Shown: piece by piece, positions 1-5,678 of the stretch
How positions within the stretch are numbered: the first letter of the stretch is position 1
How the letters are laid out: each line of letters opens with the position of its first letter
NCBI GenBank assembly: GCA_030615045.1
Contig: JAUWZY010000033.1
Location: 1-8,437 of the forward strand
Direction of reading: 5' to 3'
Origin: Chloroflexota bacterium
GTDB taxonomy: Bacteria > Chloroflexota > Dehalococcoidia > SZUA-161 > JAUWZY01
Length of the DNA stretch: 8,437 bases
Translations under genes and position numbers: made by a program
Notes under the pieces: generated by a model
Database searches by the model: none
Told to the model about the DNA's origin: nothing
The model's input: the letters and a program-made list of their open reading frames with translations, nothing else

Positions 1-2
1 GC

Positions 3-1076
3 TGCTTACTGGACATCTGCGACGAAACCACCTGGACTCGTGAGGGATTCGTCTGGACTGGCTCAGAGATGAACATCCTGGATGATGGCAGCGTAGAGAT
101 TATCGACCACGCCATCCTGACTGGTGGCTTGGAAGATGTCACCTGGGACCGCACCTGGCATTTCACCCATGATGACCCATACACTCGGGTAACAGATGCC
201 TACATCAACACCGGCACCGACCCGGTGAGCTTCTCCGTCTCCACTTATCTCATTAACCGGGCTGAGGATGGGGCTGCGATAAAGGTCCCCGGTGTCCAAG
301 ACGAGTGGACGATGTTCTATACTTACGACAGCTCTGAGGGCAAATACTATCCCACAATACCTCCCATAATGGTGGATGATATGGCGGCGCCAGTGATCTT
401 TGAGTGTGATGCGGCAGGCTACCACTCAGCGGAGGCGCCCGGTGCCTTCGGCGCCGTTGTATTCCCCACCGAGCTGCCATACTATGACAGCACCGGGATA
501 TATCCTGACCAGGCTTGCCAGGCTCGCCAGGGGACCGCGCTCTTTTTTGCTTACCCTGATCATAATGGACAAGTTTGGAGCTACAGGTACAACTTAGCCC
601 CGGGTGAGTCCAAGACGCTTGAGATTTATTATGTGTTCACCGGCGGCTATCCCAGCTCCAGCTATGGTCCTGAGGAAGAGCTCTATGATGTGGTCTACTC
701 CCTCATCTCCTGGCCAGCTCCTGCCATAAACATGAGCCCGGATGAAGGGGTTGGCGCCTTTACCATCGAGGGTCAGGGCTTCTTCTGGAACTCGGAGATA
801 ACTGTCACCTGGGATGGGACGCCGATAGCTGGCGCCACAACCAGCGATTGGGCTGGCGAGTTCAGCGTGGTGGTCCCGGTGCCGGAGCAAACTGAGCCCG
901 GCAACCATACGGTGACAGCCAGCGATGGCGTTAACTCGGCATCTGCTACCTTCACCGTGCCCGATGTGACCGGCCCCGCAGGCGGTATAGGCCTGTCTGT
1001 TGCTGCCATAGTGTTAGCAGTGATCGCCATACTTGCCGCCATATACACTGTTTGGAGGACATATGAACTCTGGTGA
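3..1076 (+). CDS. Membrane-anchored extracellular protein with Ig/IPT-like domain, N-terminus cut by window edge
   Basis: The frame is open to the left edge (reading from base 3 it gives CLLDICDETTW...), so the ATG at 69 is probably internal and the true start lies outside the window. About the first 215 visible residues are rich in Tyr, Trp, Asp and Gly and look like a beta-rich extracellular domain that I cannot name. They are followed by an Ig/IPT-like module (INMSPDEGVGAF..., then EITVTWDGTPI and GNHTVTASDG) of the kind repeated in Chloroflexota surface proteins. Near the C-terminus a hydrophobic helix (GLSVAAIVLAVIAILAAIY) precedes a short tail ending WRTYELW, which fits a single-span anchor with the bulk outside the cell. 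No catalytic motif is visible. The gene ends in TGA just before a GC-rich hairpin. Function is unknown; binding or adhesion is only a guess. Confidence 0.8.
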   Translation, partial: CLLDICDETTWTREGFVWTGSEMNILDDGSVEIIDHAILTGGLEDVTWDRTWHFTHDDPYTRVTDAYINTGTDPVSFSVSTYLINRAEDGAAIKVPGVQDEWTMFYTYDSSEGKYYPTIPPIMVDDMAAPVIFECDAAGYHSAEAPGAFGAVVFPTELPYYDSTGIYPDQACQARQGTALFFAYPDHNGQVWSYRYNLAPGESKTLEIYYVFTGGYPSSSYGPEEELYDVVYSLISWPAPAINMSPDEGVGAFTIEGQGFFWNSEITVTWDGTPIAGATTSDWAGEFSVVVPVPEQTEPGNHTVTASDGVNSASATFTVPDVTGPAGGIGLSVAAIVLAVIAILAAIYTVWRTYELW

Positions 1077-1105
1077 GGAAGAAATAGTTGTCAAAGGTTA
1101 GGCGA

Positions 1106-1128
1106 GGGCGGGCTTGAGCCCGCCCTTT
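1106..1128 (+). terminator. GC-rich hairpin between convergent genes
   Basis: A perfect 8-bp stem, GGGCGGGC (1106-1113) with GCCCGCCC (1118-1125), encloses the tetraloop TTGA and is followed by TTT. It lies 30 nt after the stop codon of the surface-protein gene and 11 nt from the end of the eIF2B-like gene on the other strand. The T-run is short, so intrinsic termination on the plus strand is plausible but not certain. The hairpin itself would also form in the minus-strand transcript. Confidence 0.65.
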
Positions 1129-1135
1129 CCATATC

Positions 1136-1990
1136 TCAGATTTGAGCCGTCTCCGTGATATGCCCGCTGACTTCCTTTGGCTTTATCAGCCCACGCTCCG
1201 TTATTATCCCCGTGACTAAATGTGGCGGGATTCGGTCAAAGCCCAGCTCCGATTCAATCTGGCCCCGAACATTGAATTTGGCCGTTTCACAAACGGTATA
1301 AAAGGGGACATCGCTATCTTTTGCTGCCGAAGCAAGCTCATAAGTCGGGCTGCCATTGATGAGAGTGCCATCGGCCAGTATGCTATCGGCGCCAACCAGG
1401 ACCTTGCTCACCCTGGCCATATTGCGCTTTATGTCACCATCGGGGATGAGTTCCACCGGGATGCCGTATCGTTGAAGCTCAGCAGCGGTGAGCTCCCCAT
1501 ATGCCTTGCCACCGAATTTGGACTCAGCAGCCAGAACCCCAAAATGTTTTCCCTCAGCTTCGGCCACCCCAAGCGCTTGGCATATCGTCGAGCTGTAGCT
1601 ACAGGTCATCAGTTGCTCCCCGTCCGCAATCATCTGGGCTGCTATTTGGGCAACCTCGAGGGCAGCCTGTTCTGACTGCTTGATGAGCTCATCGCATCTG
1701 GAGCGGGCAAAGCTTGTTAACGAATCCAAATCCTTGTCCTGTTTGGATCTGGCCCAGAGCTCAGAGACAAAACGGGAGACAGCGTTGGTTATCGGGGCCA
1801 TAGCCGGCCTGGTAGCCATCAATTTCTCGGCCACGTCTCTCATTTCGGTCGAAAAATCATCGCTGCTCGTGGCCTGGCTTGTCTCCGCCGCCAGCTTCAG
1901 CACTGCAAGCGCCTCCCGGGAAAGCCAGCTGGCACCATGTATCCTATCAAGCCTGATGGCATCGATCTTGTCCGCGATTTCGGGGTTCAT
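1136..1990 (-). CDS. eIF2B alpha/beta/delta-family protein (ribose-1,5-bisphosphate isomerase / MtnA-like fold)
   Basis: This 284-residue protein has the family layout: an N-terminal helical domain (about 1-110) and a Rossmann-like C-terminal domain with TCSYSSTI (129-136), VLVGADSILADG (198-209) and CETAKF (234-239). Relatives are the eIF2B regulatory subunits, methylthioribose-1-phosphate isomerase and archaeal ribose-1,5-bisphosphate isomerase. The Asp of GAD (residue 202), used by the isomerases, is present. The isomerase catalytic Cys (in a THC motif) is not in register: here Cys 130 sits one position earlier and Ser 131 takes its place. The usual NKIGT is NGSPT. A sugar-phosphate isomerase activity is therefore uncertain. 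I chose the ATG at 1990 because it overlaps the upstream TGA as ATGA and has an AGAGG about 5 nt upstream; an in-frame TTG at 2005 would add five residues. It is the last gene of the operon. Confidence 0.85.
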   Translation of the reverse strand: MNPEIADKIDAIRLDRIHGASWLSREALAVLKLAAETSQATSSDDFSTEMRDVAEKLMATRPAMAPITNAVSRFVSELWARSKQDKDLDSLTSFARSRCDELIKQSEQAALEVAQIAAQMIADGEQLMTCSYSSTICQALGVAEAEGKHFGVLAAESKFGGKAYGELTAAELQRYGIPVELIPDGDIKRNMARVSKVLVGADSILADGTLINGSPTYELASAAKDSDVPFYTVCETAKFNVRGQIESELGFDRIPPHLVTGIITERGLIKPKEVSGHITETAQI

Positions 1991-2391
1991 GCCACCCTCT
2001 GCCAAGTATCGAGTAGCTTGGGCACCGTTTCATATCGGCCGATGTCCTTGGGGTCTATCCATCTCAGCTCGGTGTGCTCCCAATCGATGCTGATTTTCTC
2101 CCCTGTTTTGACCCCAAAGCGGAAGGGGTGAACCACCCACTTCCTTCCCAGCCCCTCATCGACGGCCTCTAAAGGCTCGCCTTCTTTTATCAATTCCACG
2201 TCCTCTTCGCTCAGCCCCGCCTCCTCTTTCATCTCCTCCAGCGCCTGCTGATATGGGGTATTGCCCTCTTCTATATAGCCGCTTACCCCAGCCCATCTTC
2301 CCTTATAGGTCCCAACCCTACCACTCCTCCTCAATAAAGCTATTTTAGCCCCATGCTCTAAGAAGCAGGTCACGACATGCATTTCTTCCAC
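1987..2391 (-). CDS. Nudix hydrolase with non-canonical Nudix box
   Basis: This 134-residue protein is a single Nudix domain, expected to hydrolyse a nucleoside diphosphate linked to another group. The core begins with MHVVTCFLEHGAKIALLRRS, and the 23-residue Nudix box lies at about residues 38-60 (GYIEEGN...LEEMKEEAGL). The metal-binding EExxEExGL end is intact, but the usual Glu at box position 7 is Asn and the usual Arg at position 15 is Glu. The start is GTG at 2391, with GAGGTGG 4 nt upstream, which itself overlaps the TGA of the preceding gene; an in-frame ATG at 2382 is a weaker option. The 3' end overlaps the eIF2B-like gene by 4 nt, so the two are probably translationally coupled. 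I recall archaeal proteins in which a Nudix domain of this type is fused to an eIF2B domain, which supports a joint role. The substrate is unknown. Confidence 0.88.
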   Translation of the reverse strand: MEEMHVVTCFLEHGAKIALLRRSGRVGTYKGRWAGVSGYIEEGNTPYQQALEEMKEEAGLSEEDVELIKEGEPLEAVDEGLGRKWVVHPFRFGVKTGEKISIDWEHTELRWIDPKDIGRYETVPKLLDTWQRVA

Positions 2392-2400
2392 AATTCCACC

Positions 2401-2601
2401 TCATATCTCTTTATAAAGCTGCAATTGCTCAATAAGACGAGCGATTGCAGCAGGCACTAAGCCCGCTATCGGCTCCCCTTTCCTCGCCTTTTGCCGCACT
2501 TCGGTTGCCGAGATGGTGGAGGCAAAAGGCGTTATTTTGATGGTTTTGATTTTGTGCCCGAATCTCCTGTTTTCTTCTCTCTCGAAGAGATCTGCAACAG
2601 C
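2401..2601 (-). pseudogene. C-terminal continuation of the NadD-like gene beyond the in-frame TAG
   Basis: Immediately after the TAG, in the same frame, 66 sense codons run to a TGA at 2403-2401. They encode AVADLFEREENRRFGHK, then a strand, then ISATEVRQKARKGEP and a C-terminal helix ending RLIEQLQLYKEI. ISATEVR matches the ISxTxxR phosphate-binding motif that closes the active site in NadD/NMNAT enzymes, and the final helix is typical of the family. This stretch is therefore the true end of the upstream gene. No frameshift is needed; one base change of TAG to CAG, GAG, AAG or TGG would restore it. I see no good independent start codon with a ribosome site. The reading ends 9 nt before the Nudix start, and its TGA forms part of the Nudix ribosome-binding region, as expected for an operon gene boundary. 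Confidence 0.8.
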
Positions 2602-3135
2602 CTACTCCTCTGCGCCGCTCCTCCCCGCCACCAGAAACTCACTGTCGGCAAAAAGCTCGGTTACAGCCGCTTCCCGATCCTGGTAGTACTTCTTATCCAA
2701 TATCCTGACAATAGTATCATAGCCGACTAAGTAGACAATCCCGGTAGCTGGAGGATATTTTCCCTGTAACGCCCTTACCTTGTCCAAGAAAAGCCCGTGA
2801 CTGGAAAGGGCAATTGAAATTTCCTCATCGCCCGCAAAGAAGAGGAGCAACATGAGCAGACGGTCTTCCAGAGAGGCGCCGAAGGTGCTCTTATCGATAT
2901 TCACGATATCCAATACCAAAAGAATCTCACCCAGTTTGTATTCTCTCGCCTCTGCTATCACCTCGATGTGAGCTTCGGTTAGCGGATCAAAAGAGCCAGG
3001 AAATACCCCCAATTTCTGGCCTCCTGTTTCGATCCCCTTCTTTGCCCTGCGAACGAAGTTTATCGTTGGCGGACCACTGGGGTCTGTCATCTTTATCACT
3101 TCGCAGATCGATCTCTTTAACTGCTCGACATCCAA
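2602..3135 (-). CDS. NadD-like nucleotidyltransferase, main segment ending at an in-frame TAG
   Basis: This 177-residue segment has a helical N-terminal region (about 1-40) and then a nucleotidyltransferase Rossmann core starting LGVFPGSFDPLTEAH (about 42-56). That matches the GxFDPxHxGH motif of NMN/NaMN adenylyltransferases, with TEAH where HxGH is usual. Later parts, such as YLVGYDTIVRILDKKYY, also fit the family. Reading stops at TAG (2604-2602), yet the same frame continues with convincing protein sequence to TGA at 2401, including the ISxTxxR motif. The full gene would be 2401-3135, about 244 residues. I chose TTG at 3135 because AAGGAGGAG lies about 8 nt upstream; GTG at 3198 would overlap pncC by 82 nt without a clear ribosome site. 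Placed after pncC, it could adenylylate NaMN, but the exact substrate is inferred. As it stands the product lacks part of its active site. Confidence 0.8.
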   Translation of the reverse strand: MDVEQLKRSICEVIKMTDPSGPPTINFVRRAKKGIETGGQKLGVFPGSFDPLTEAHIEVIAEAREYKLGEILLVLDIVNIDKSTFGASLEDRLLMLLLFFAGDEEISIALSSHGLFLDKVRALQGKYPPATGIVYLVGYDTIVRILDKKYYQDREAAVTELFADSEFLVAGRSGAEE

Positions 3136-3596
3136 CTGCCCAGCTCCTCCTTGAGCATGCCCAATGCAGCCTGGGAGAAGGCCCTTTTGTTTTGCCACCT
3201 ATCTCCTTGAAAAATAAACTCCTGGACCTTTGTTCCCCGCTCTGAGGCCAGGGCAATATAGACCAGTTCCACCGGCTTTCCCGGCATAGCGCCGCTGGGT
3301 CCGGCGATCCCGGTGGTGGCCAAAGCGATGTCAACATTCATAAGCCCTCTGACGCCGGCCGCCATCTCCTCCGCAGTCTGGCGACTTACCGGGCCATATT
3401 GCTCGATGGTATTCTCCTTGACTCCCAGGATGCTGATTTTCGCCTCATTGGCATAAGCAACAACAAAGCCCACAAAATAGTTTGAGCTCCCGGGGACGTC
3501 GGTTATTAGATGGGAGAGCAGACCACCGGTAGCCGATTCGGCAACTCCGATGGTCAATCTATGCTTGTTCAGCAGGCTTGCAACCTCTTCCTCCAT
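3117..3596 (-). CDS. pncC: CinA C-terminal-domain protein, nicotinamide-nucleotide amidohydrolase
   Basis: The 159-residue protein is a stand-alone CinA C-terminal domain, which in the PncC family converts NMN to nicotinic acid mononucleotide plus ammonia in the cytoplasm and so recycles the pyridine nucleotide released by NAD-consuming reactions. Family motifs in order: VAESATGG (about 18-25), the PGSSNYF and AYANEAK segments (about 35-54) that hold the Ser and Lys of the active site, GPVSRQTAEEMA (about 68-79) and TTGIAGPSG (about 94-102). The usual KPVGLVYIA is KPVELVYIA. Length is normal for the single-domain form; the N-terminal MoCF-like half of full CinA is absent. The ATG at 3596 follows the TAA of the upstream hydrolase gene by 1 nt and has a GGGGGG ribosome site overlapping that gene's end. 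Its own end overlaps the proposed TTG start of the NadD-like gene by 19 nt, consistent with linked NMN-to-NaMN-to-NaAD chemistry. Confidence 0.9.
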   Translation of the reverse strand: MEEEVASLLNKHRLTIGVAESATGGLLSHLITDVPGSSNYFVGFVVAYANEAKISILGVKENTIEQYGPVSRQTAEEMAAGVRGLMNVDIALATTGIAGPSGAMPGKPVELVYIALASERGTKVQEFIFQGDRWQNKRAFSQAALGMLKEELGSWMSSS

Positions 3597-3597
3597 T

Positions 3598-4371
3598 TTA
3601 CCCCCCTTCTAACTGAGCCAGGTCGAAGTTCATCCCATCTCGGGCAGCAATGACCCGGGTGCCGATTTCATCGGAGAGCCTGGCCGCAATCTCCCAGGGC
3701 TTAGCTCGCCACATAGTCATGCCAAAATGGGTTAGAATGGCAACCTTAGGCCTCAGCGCCTTGATCAGCCTGGCGGCATCGGGGACCGATAAATGGTCAA
3801 GTGGTCTTCTGAGGTCTAACATGGCTACATTGAGGATCAGGAGGTCGCTTTTATAATGAGCGCAGAGCTCATCAAAATATCTGGTATCGGCAATAAAGGA
3901 GATGGAATAGCCCGGGGTTCTGAATATCAGGCCATAGGTCTCCACACCGTGGTGATGTCTTATCGGGGTCTCAAAGTGGACCGCGCCGAGCTGGTAAGTC
4001 CCTCCCTTGGTCAGGATCTCAATGCGCTCCAAATACTCTCTGACATAACGCAGGACGACCGGGTCGTCCTCAAGAGCGTCCCTGGGAGCGAACAAAACCC
4101 CCTTGCGGCGAAGCCCGCCTACAGTCATGGCTTCGATCATGGTATTTACATCTGCGGCATGGTCCAGATGCTTATGGGATAGGATAATGCCCTCGAGATT
4201 TGTTGCTTTGAGCTTCCTCTTGGTCGCTTGCACTAAGGTGCCCGGACCGGGGTCGAGCAAGATGTTGGTGCCGCTTAGGCTGAGCCAAAGGCCGCCTGAG
4301 GCTAATATCTGGCTGGCCACCATTACCCGGGCCCCGGCAGTTCCCAAGAAGATGATCCTATCCTCAGCCAC
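3598..4371 (-). CDS. Metallo-beta-lactamase-fold hydrolase, RNase Z/PhnP-like
   Basis: With the GTG start at 4371 the protein has 257 residues. It opens with the strand IIFLGTAG, followed by the metal-binding motif HKHLDH (66-71), a His cluster at 139-141, Asp 162 in FIADTRYF, His 193 in DHLSVPDA and His 215 in ILTHFG. This is the two-metal site pattern of the RNase Z/PhnP branch of the fold, which cleaves phosphodiester or cyclic-phosphate bonds. The substrate cannot be read from the sequence. The frame is open further upstream, to 4545, but that extension of 58 residues crosses the promoter region, overlaps the divergent transporter gene and has no family resemblance, so I reject it. The chosen GTG lies 7 nt after a perfect extended -10 box and lacks a ribosome site, so the transcript is probably leaderless. 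It is the first gene of the five-gene operon. Confidence 0.87.
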   Translation of the reverse strand: MAEDRIIFLGTAGARVMVASQILASGGLWLSLSGTNILLDPGPGTLVQATKRKLKATNLEGIILSHKHLDHAADVNTMIEAMTVGGLRRKGVLFAPRDALEDDPVVLRYVREYLERIEILTKGGTYQLGAVHFETPIRHHHGVETYGLIFRTPGYSISFIADTRYFDELCAHYKSDLLILNVAMLDLRRPLDHLSVPDAARLIKALRPKVAILTHFGMTMWRAKPWEIAARLSDEIGTRVIAARDGMNFDLAQLEGG

Positions 4372-4378
4372 CTTGCAA

Positions 4379-4407
4379 ATTATAGCACATCTGTGCCGGC
4401 AAAGCGG
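4379..4407 (-). promoter_or_regulatory. Extended -10 promoter of the five-gene operon
   Basis: On the minus strand TGCTATAAT (4387-4379) is a perfect extended -10 element. A 17-nt spacer places a poor -35, CCGCTT, at 4407-4402, which is acceptable because extended -10 promoters tolerate weak -35 boxes. The -10 ends 7 nt before the GTG start of the hydrolase gene, so the expected transcription start coincides with, or falls within a base or two of, the start codon. Confidence 0.65.
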
Positions 4408-4434
4408 GACAAGGCGATGCTTTTCGGTTATACT
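4406..4434 (+). promoter_or_regulatory. Promoter of the MFS transporter gene
   Basis: GGGACA (4406-4411) and TATACT (4429-4434) are separated by 17 nt and match the sigma-70 pattern at 4/6 and 5/6 positions. The expected transcription start is near 4441, about 5 nt before the ATG at 4446. There is no ribosome site between the -10 box and that ATG. The -35 overlaps the inferred -35 of the opposite promoter, so the two may compete or share a regulator. Confidence 0.5.
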
Positions 4435-4445
4435 TGTTATTCGGC

Positions 4446-5600
4446 ATGAAAACATTCCTCGGGGCGACAAGGAGATATGCCCTCCCTTGCTTTTTATTTT
4501 TGGGCTATATGACCACCCTCTGGCTGATTTTATTCTATGTCCCAATCGACTTAATTGACCGCGGATTCAGCCACCTTGAGGTCAGCATTCTGATTTCCTT
4601 TTTCCCCCTAACTTCGCTGCTATTGCTGTTCCCTTTCGGGATTTTCGCCGATAGGCTATCTCCGAAGAAGCTGGTCATAGCCGGCCTTGTCATTTCCGCC
4701 ATTTTCCTCCTCGGGCTAAGGGTAGTCAGCAGCTTTTGGGGCTTGCTGCTTTTCTTCTTTATCGGTGGCATCGGGGGCTCGCTATTTCGCATCTCTTTGT
4801 CCGCTCTATATTACAAATTCCTCGGCGAGACAAATAAAGGGATGAAGCTGGGATTTTTCAGCGGGTTCATGCTGCTCGGCTATGGCCTGGGACCTCTATT
4901 TGGCGGCAGTCTAGTGATGAGGCTGGACATGGACTCCCTGCTCTTGGTCGCCTTCTTTGTCCTCCTCGTCCCCTTGTTTTTGAGCCTGTTCCTCGAGGAT
5001 GCAAAACCAACCAAATTCCATTTCGGGGCATATAGAAAGGATATATTAAGAAAGGATGTGATTATACTGACTGCCCTGGTTTTCCTCTTAGCCACCCACC
5101 TCGGGGCCGAGCAGACCTCGTTAAGCCTTTTCCTGAAACACAATGCTGGCCTGCCGAATAATTTGATCGGGCTGATGTTTGGCCTCATCGGGATCACCAT
5201 TAGCGTGCTTGCCATCGCCAACGGATTTGTCACCGACAGGGTAGCTAGTAGAGGGAGAGGTTTAGCTCCTCTCCTCTATCTGGGGCTGCTTTTCTCCGGT
5301 TTATGCAACATTTTCATGCTATTCCCCAGGGCCTTTGCCAGTATACTCACGCTAAGGCTGTTCCATGTTTTTGGAGATAGCACATTCTTGGTCTCGCAAA
5401 GGGTCACCGTTTCAAATCTGTTCTTGGCTGAGAGAATTGGCGGGAACTTAGGTCTGCTCGATGCAATTCATACCTCCGGCATGTTCGCCGGTATGATAAT
5501 CAGCGGCGCTATCCCCGGATATGTGCTGCCATTCGTGGTTACTGGCTCCCTTGCCGTGTTAGCCATCATTCCCGCTATTTGGCTGAAACCAAAATTCTAA
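4446..5600 (+). CDS. Major facilitator superfamily transporter
   Basis: The 384-residue protein is strongly hydrophobic throughout, with about 12 membrane segments, the normal MFS size. The loop between helices 2 and 3 has the MFS motif A, GIFADRLSPKK (about 61-71). A weaker copy, GFVTDRVASRG, lies in the equivalent loop of the second half, and a longer hydrophilic stretch near the middle (SLFLEDAKPTKFHFGAYRK) is the usual central loop. The family moves small solutes or drugs across the cytoplasmic membrane using ion gradients; the substrate is not evident. I chose ATG 4446 because an upstream in-frame TTG (4434) overlaps the -10 box. No Shine-Dalgarno precedes the ATG, in line with a near-leaderless mRNA. 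It is divergent from the hydrolase operon and ends in TAA, with 78 nt to the next gene, so it is probably a single-gene unit. Confidence 0.9.
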   Translation: MKTFLGATRRYALPCFLFLGYMTTLWLILFYVPIDLIDRGFSHLEVSILISFFPLTSLLLLFPFGIFADRLSPKKLVIAGLVISAIFLLGLRVVSSFWGLLLFFFIGGIGGSLFRISLSALYYKFLGETNKGMKLGFFSGFMLLGYGLGPLFGGSLVMRLDMDSLLLVAFFVLLVPLFLSLFLEDAKPTKFHFGAYRKDILRKDVIILTALVFLLATHLGAEQTSLSLFLKHNAGLPNNLIGLMFGLIGITISVLAIANGFVTDRVASRGRGLAPLLYLGLLFSGLCNIFMLFPRAFASILTLRLFHVFGDSTFLVSQRVTVSNLFLAERIGGNLGLLDAIHTSGMFAGMIISGAIPGYVLPFVVTGSLAVLAIIPAIWLKPKF

Positions 5601-5609
5601 TTCCCGAAC

Positions 5610-5639
5610 TTGATTTTCATCGCTTCCTTCACTTAGAAT
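5610..5639 (+). promoter_or_regulatory. Predicted promoter upstream of the 88-aa gene
   Basis: TTGATT (5610-5615) and TAGAAT (5634-5639) are 18 nt apart and match the sigma-70 consensus at 4/6 and 5/6 positions. Transcription would begin near 5646, giving an mRNA leader of about 33 nt that contains a small hairpin and the ribosome site. An inverted repeat (5625-5645) is centred on the start of the -10 box. Confidence 0.5.
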
Positions 5640-5645
5640 GAAGGA
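5625..5645. repeat. Inverted repeat over the -10 box, possible operator
   Basis: TCCTTCA (5625-5631) and TGAAGGA (5639-5645) are perfect inverted 7-mers separated by 7 nt (CTTAGAA). The centre-to-centre spacing of 14 nt is longer than one helical turn. The repeat surrounds the predicted -10 box TAGAAT, a classic repressor position. It could alternatively be a terminator stem for the upstream MFS gene, but no T-run follows on either strand. Confidence 0.45.
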
Positions 5646-5650
5646 GAAAG

Positions 5651-5669
5651 CTATTCAAAAATAGAATAG
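5651..5669 (+). repeat. Small hairpin next to the ribosome site of the 88-aa gene
   Basis: CTATTC (5651-5656) and GAATAG (5664-5669) form a 6-bp stem with a 7-nt A-rich loop. Its right arm runs into the ribosome site AGAGGTG (5668-5674). It is AT-rich and weak on its own, so a role in translation control is only possible. Confidence 0.35.
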
Positions 5670-5678
5670 AGGTGCGAA

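Noticed and set aside
1220..1675. Long plus-strand frames opposite the eIF2B-like gene
   Set aside because: They are antisense shadows; the minus strand carries clear family motifs and operon signals, the plus frames have none.
2602..2604. TAG as a pyrrolysine codon
   Set aside because: Pyrrolysine is known mainly in methylamine methyltransferases; this is a nucleotidyltransferase, and TAG acts as a normal stop in other genes here. Kept only as a possibility to test, not as a call.
3136..3198. GTG start of the NadD-like gene at 3198
   Set aside because: It would overlap pncC by 82 nt and has no good ribosome site, while TTG 3135 has AAGGAGGAG at proper spacing. It cannot be fully excluded.
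3856..4182. Plus-strand frames opposite the MBL hydrolase gene
   Set aside because: They lie antisense to the metal-site motifs and lack ribosome sites or recognisable domains.
4372..4545. Upstream extension of the MBL hydrolase by 58 residues
   Set aside because: It runs through both promoters and into the start of the divergent MFS gene, has no family resemblance and no ribosome site; the GTG at 4371 starts directly at the domain.
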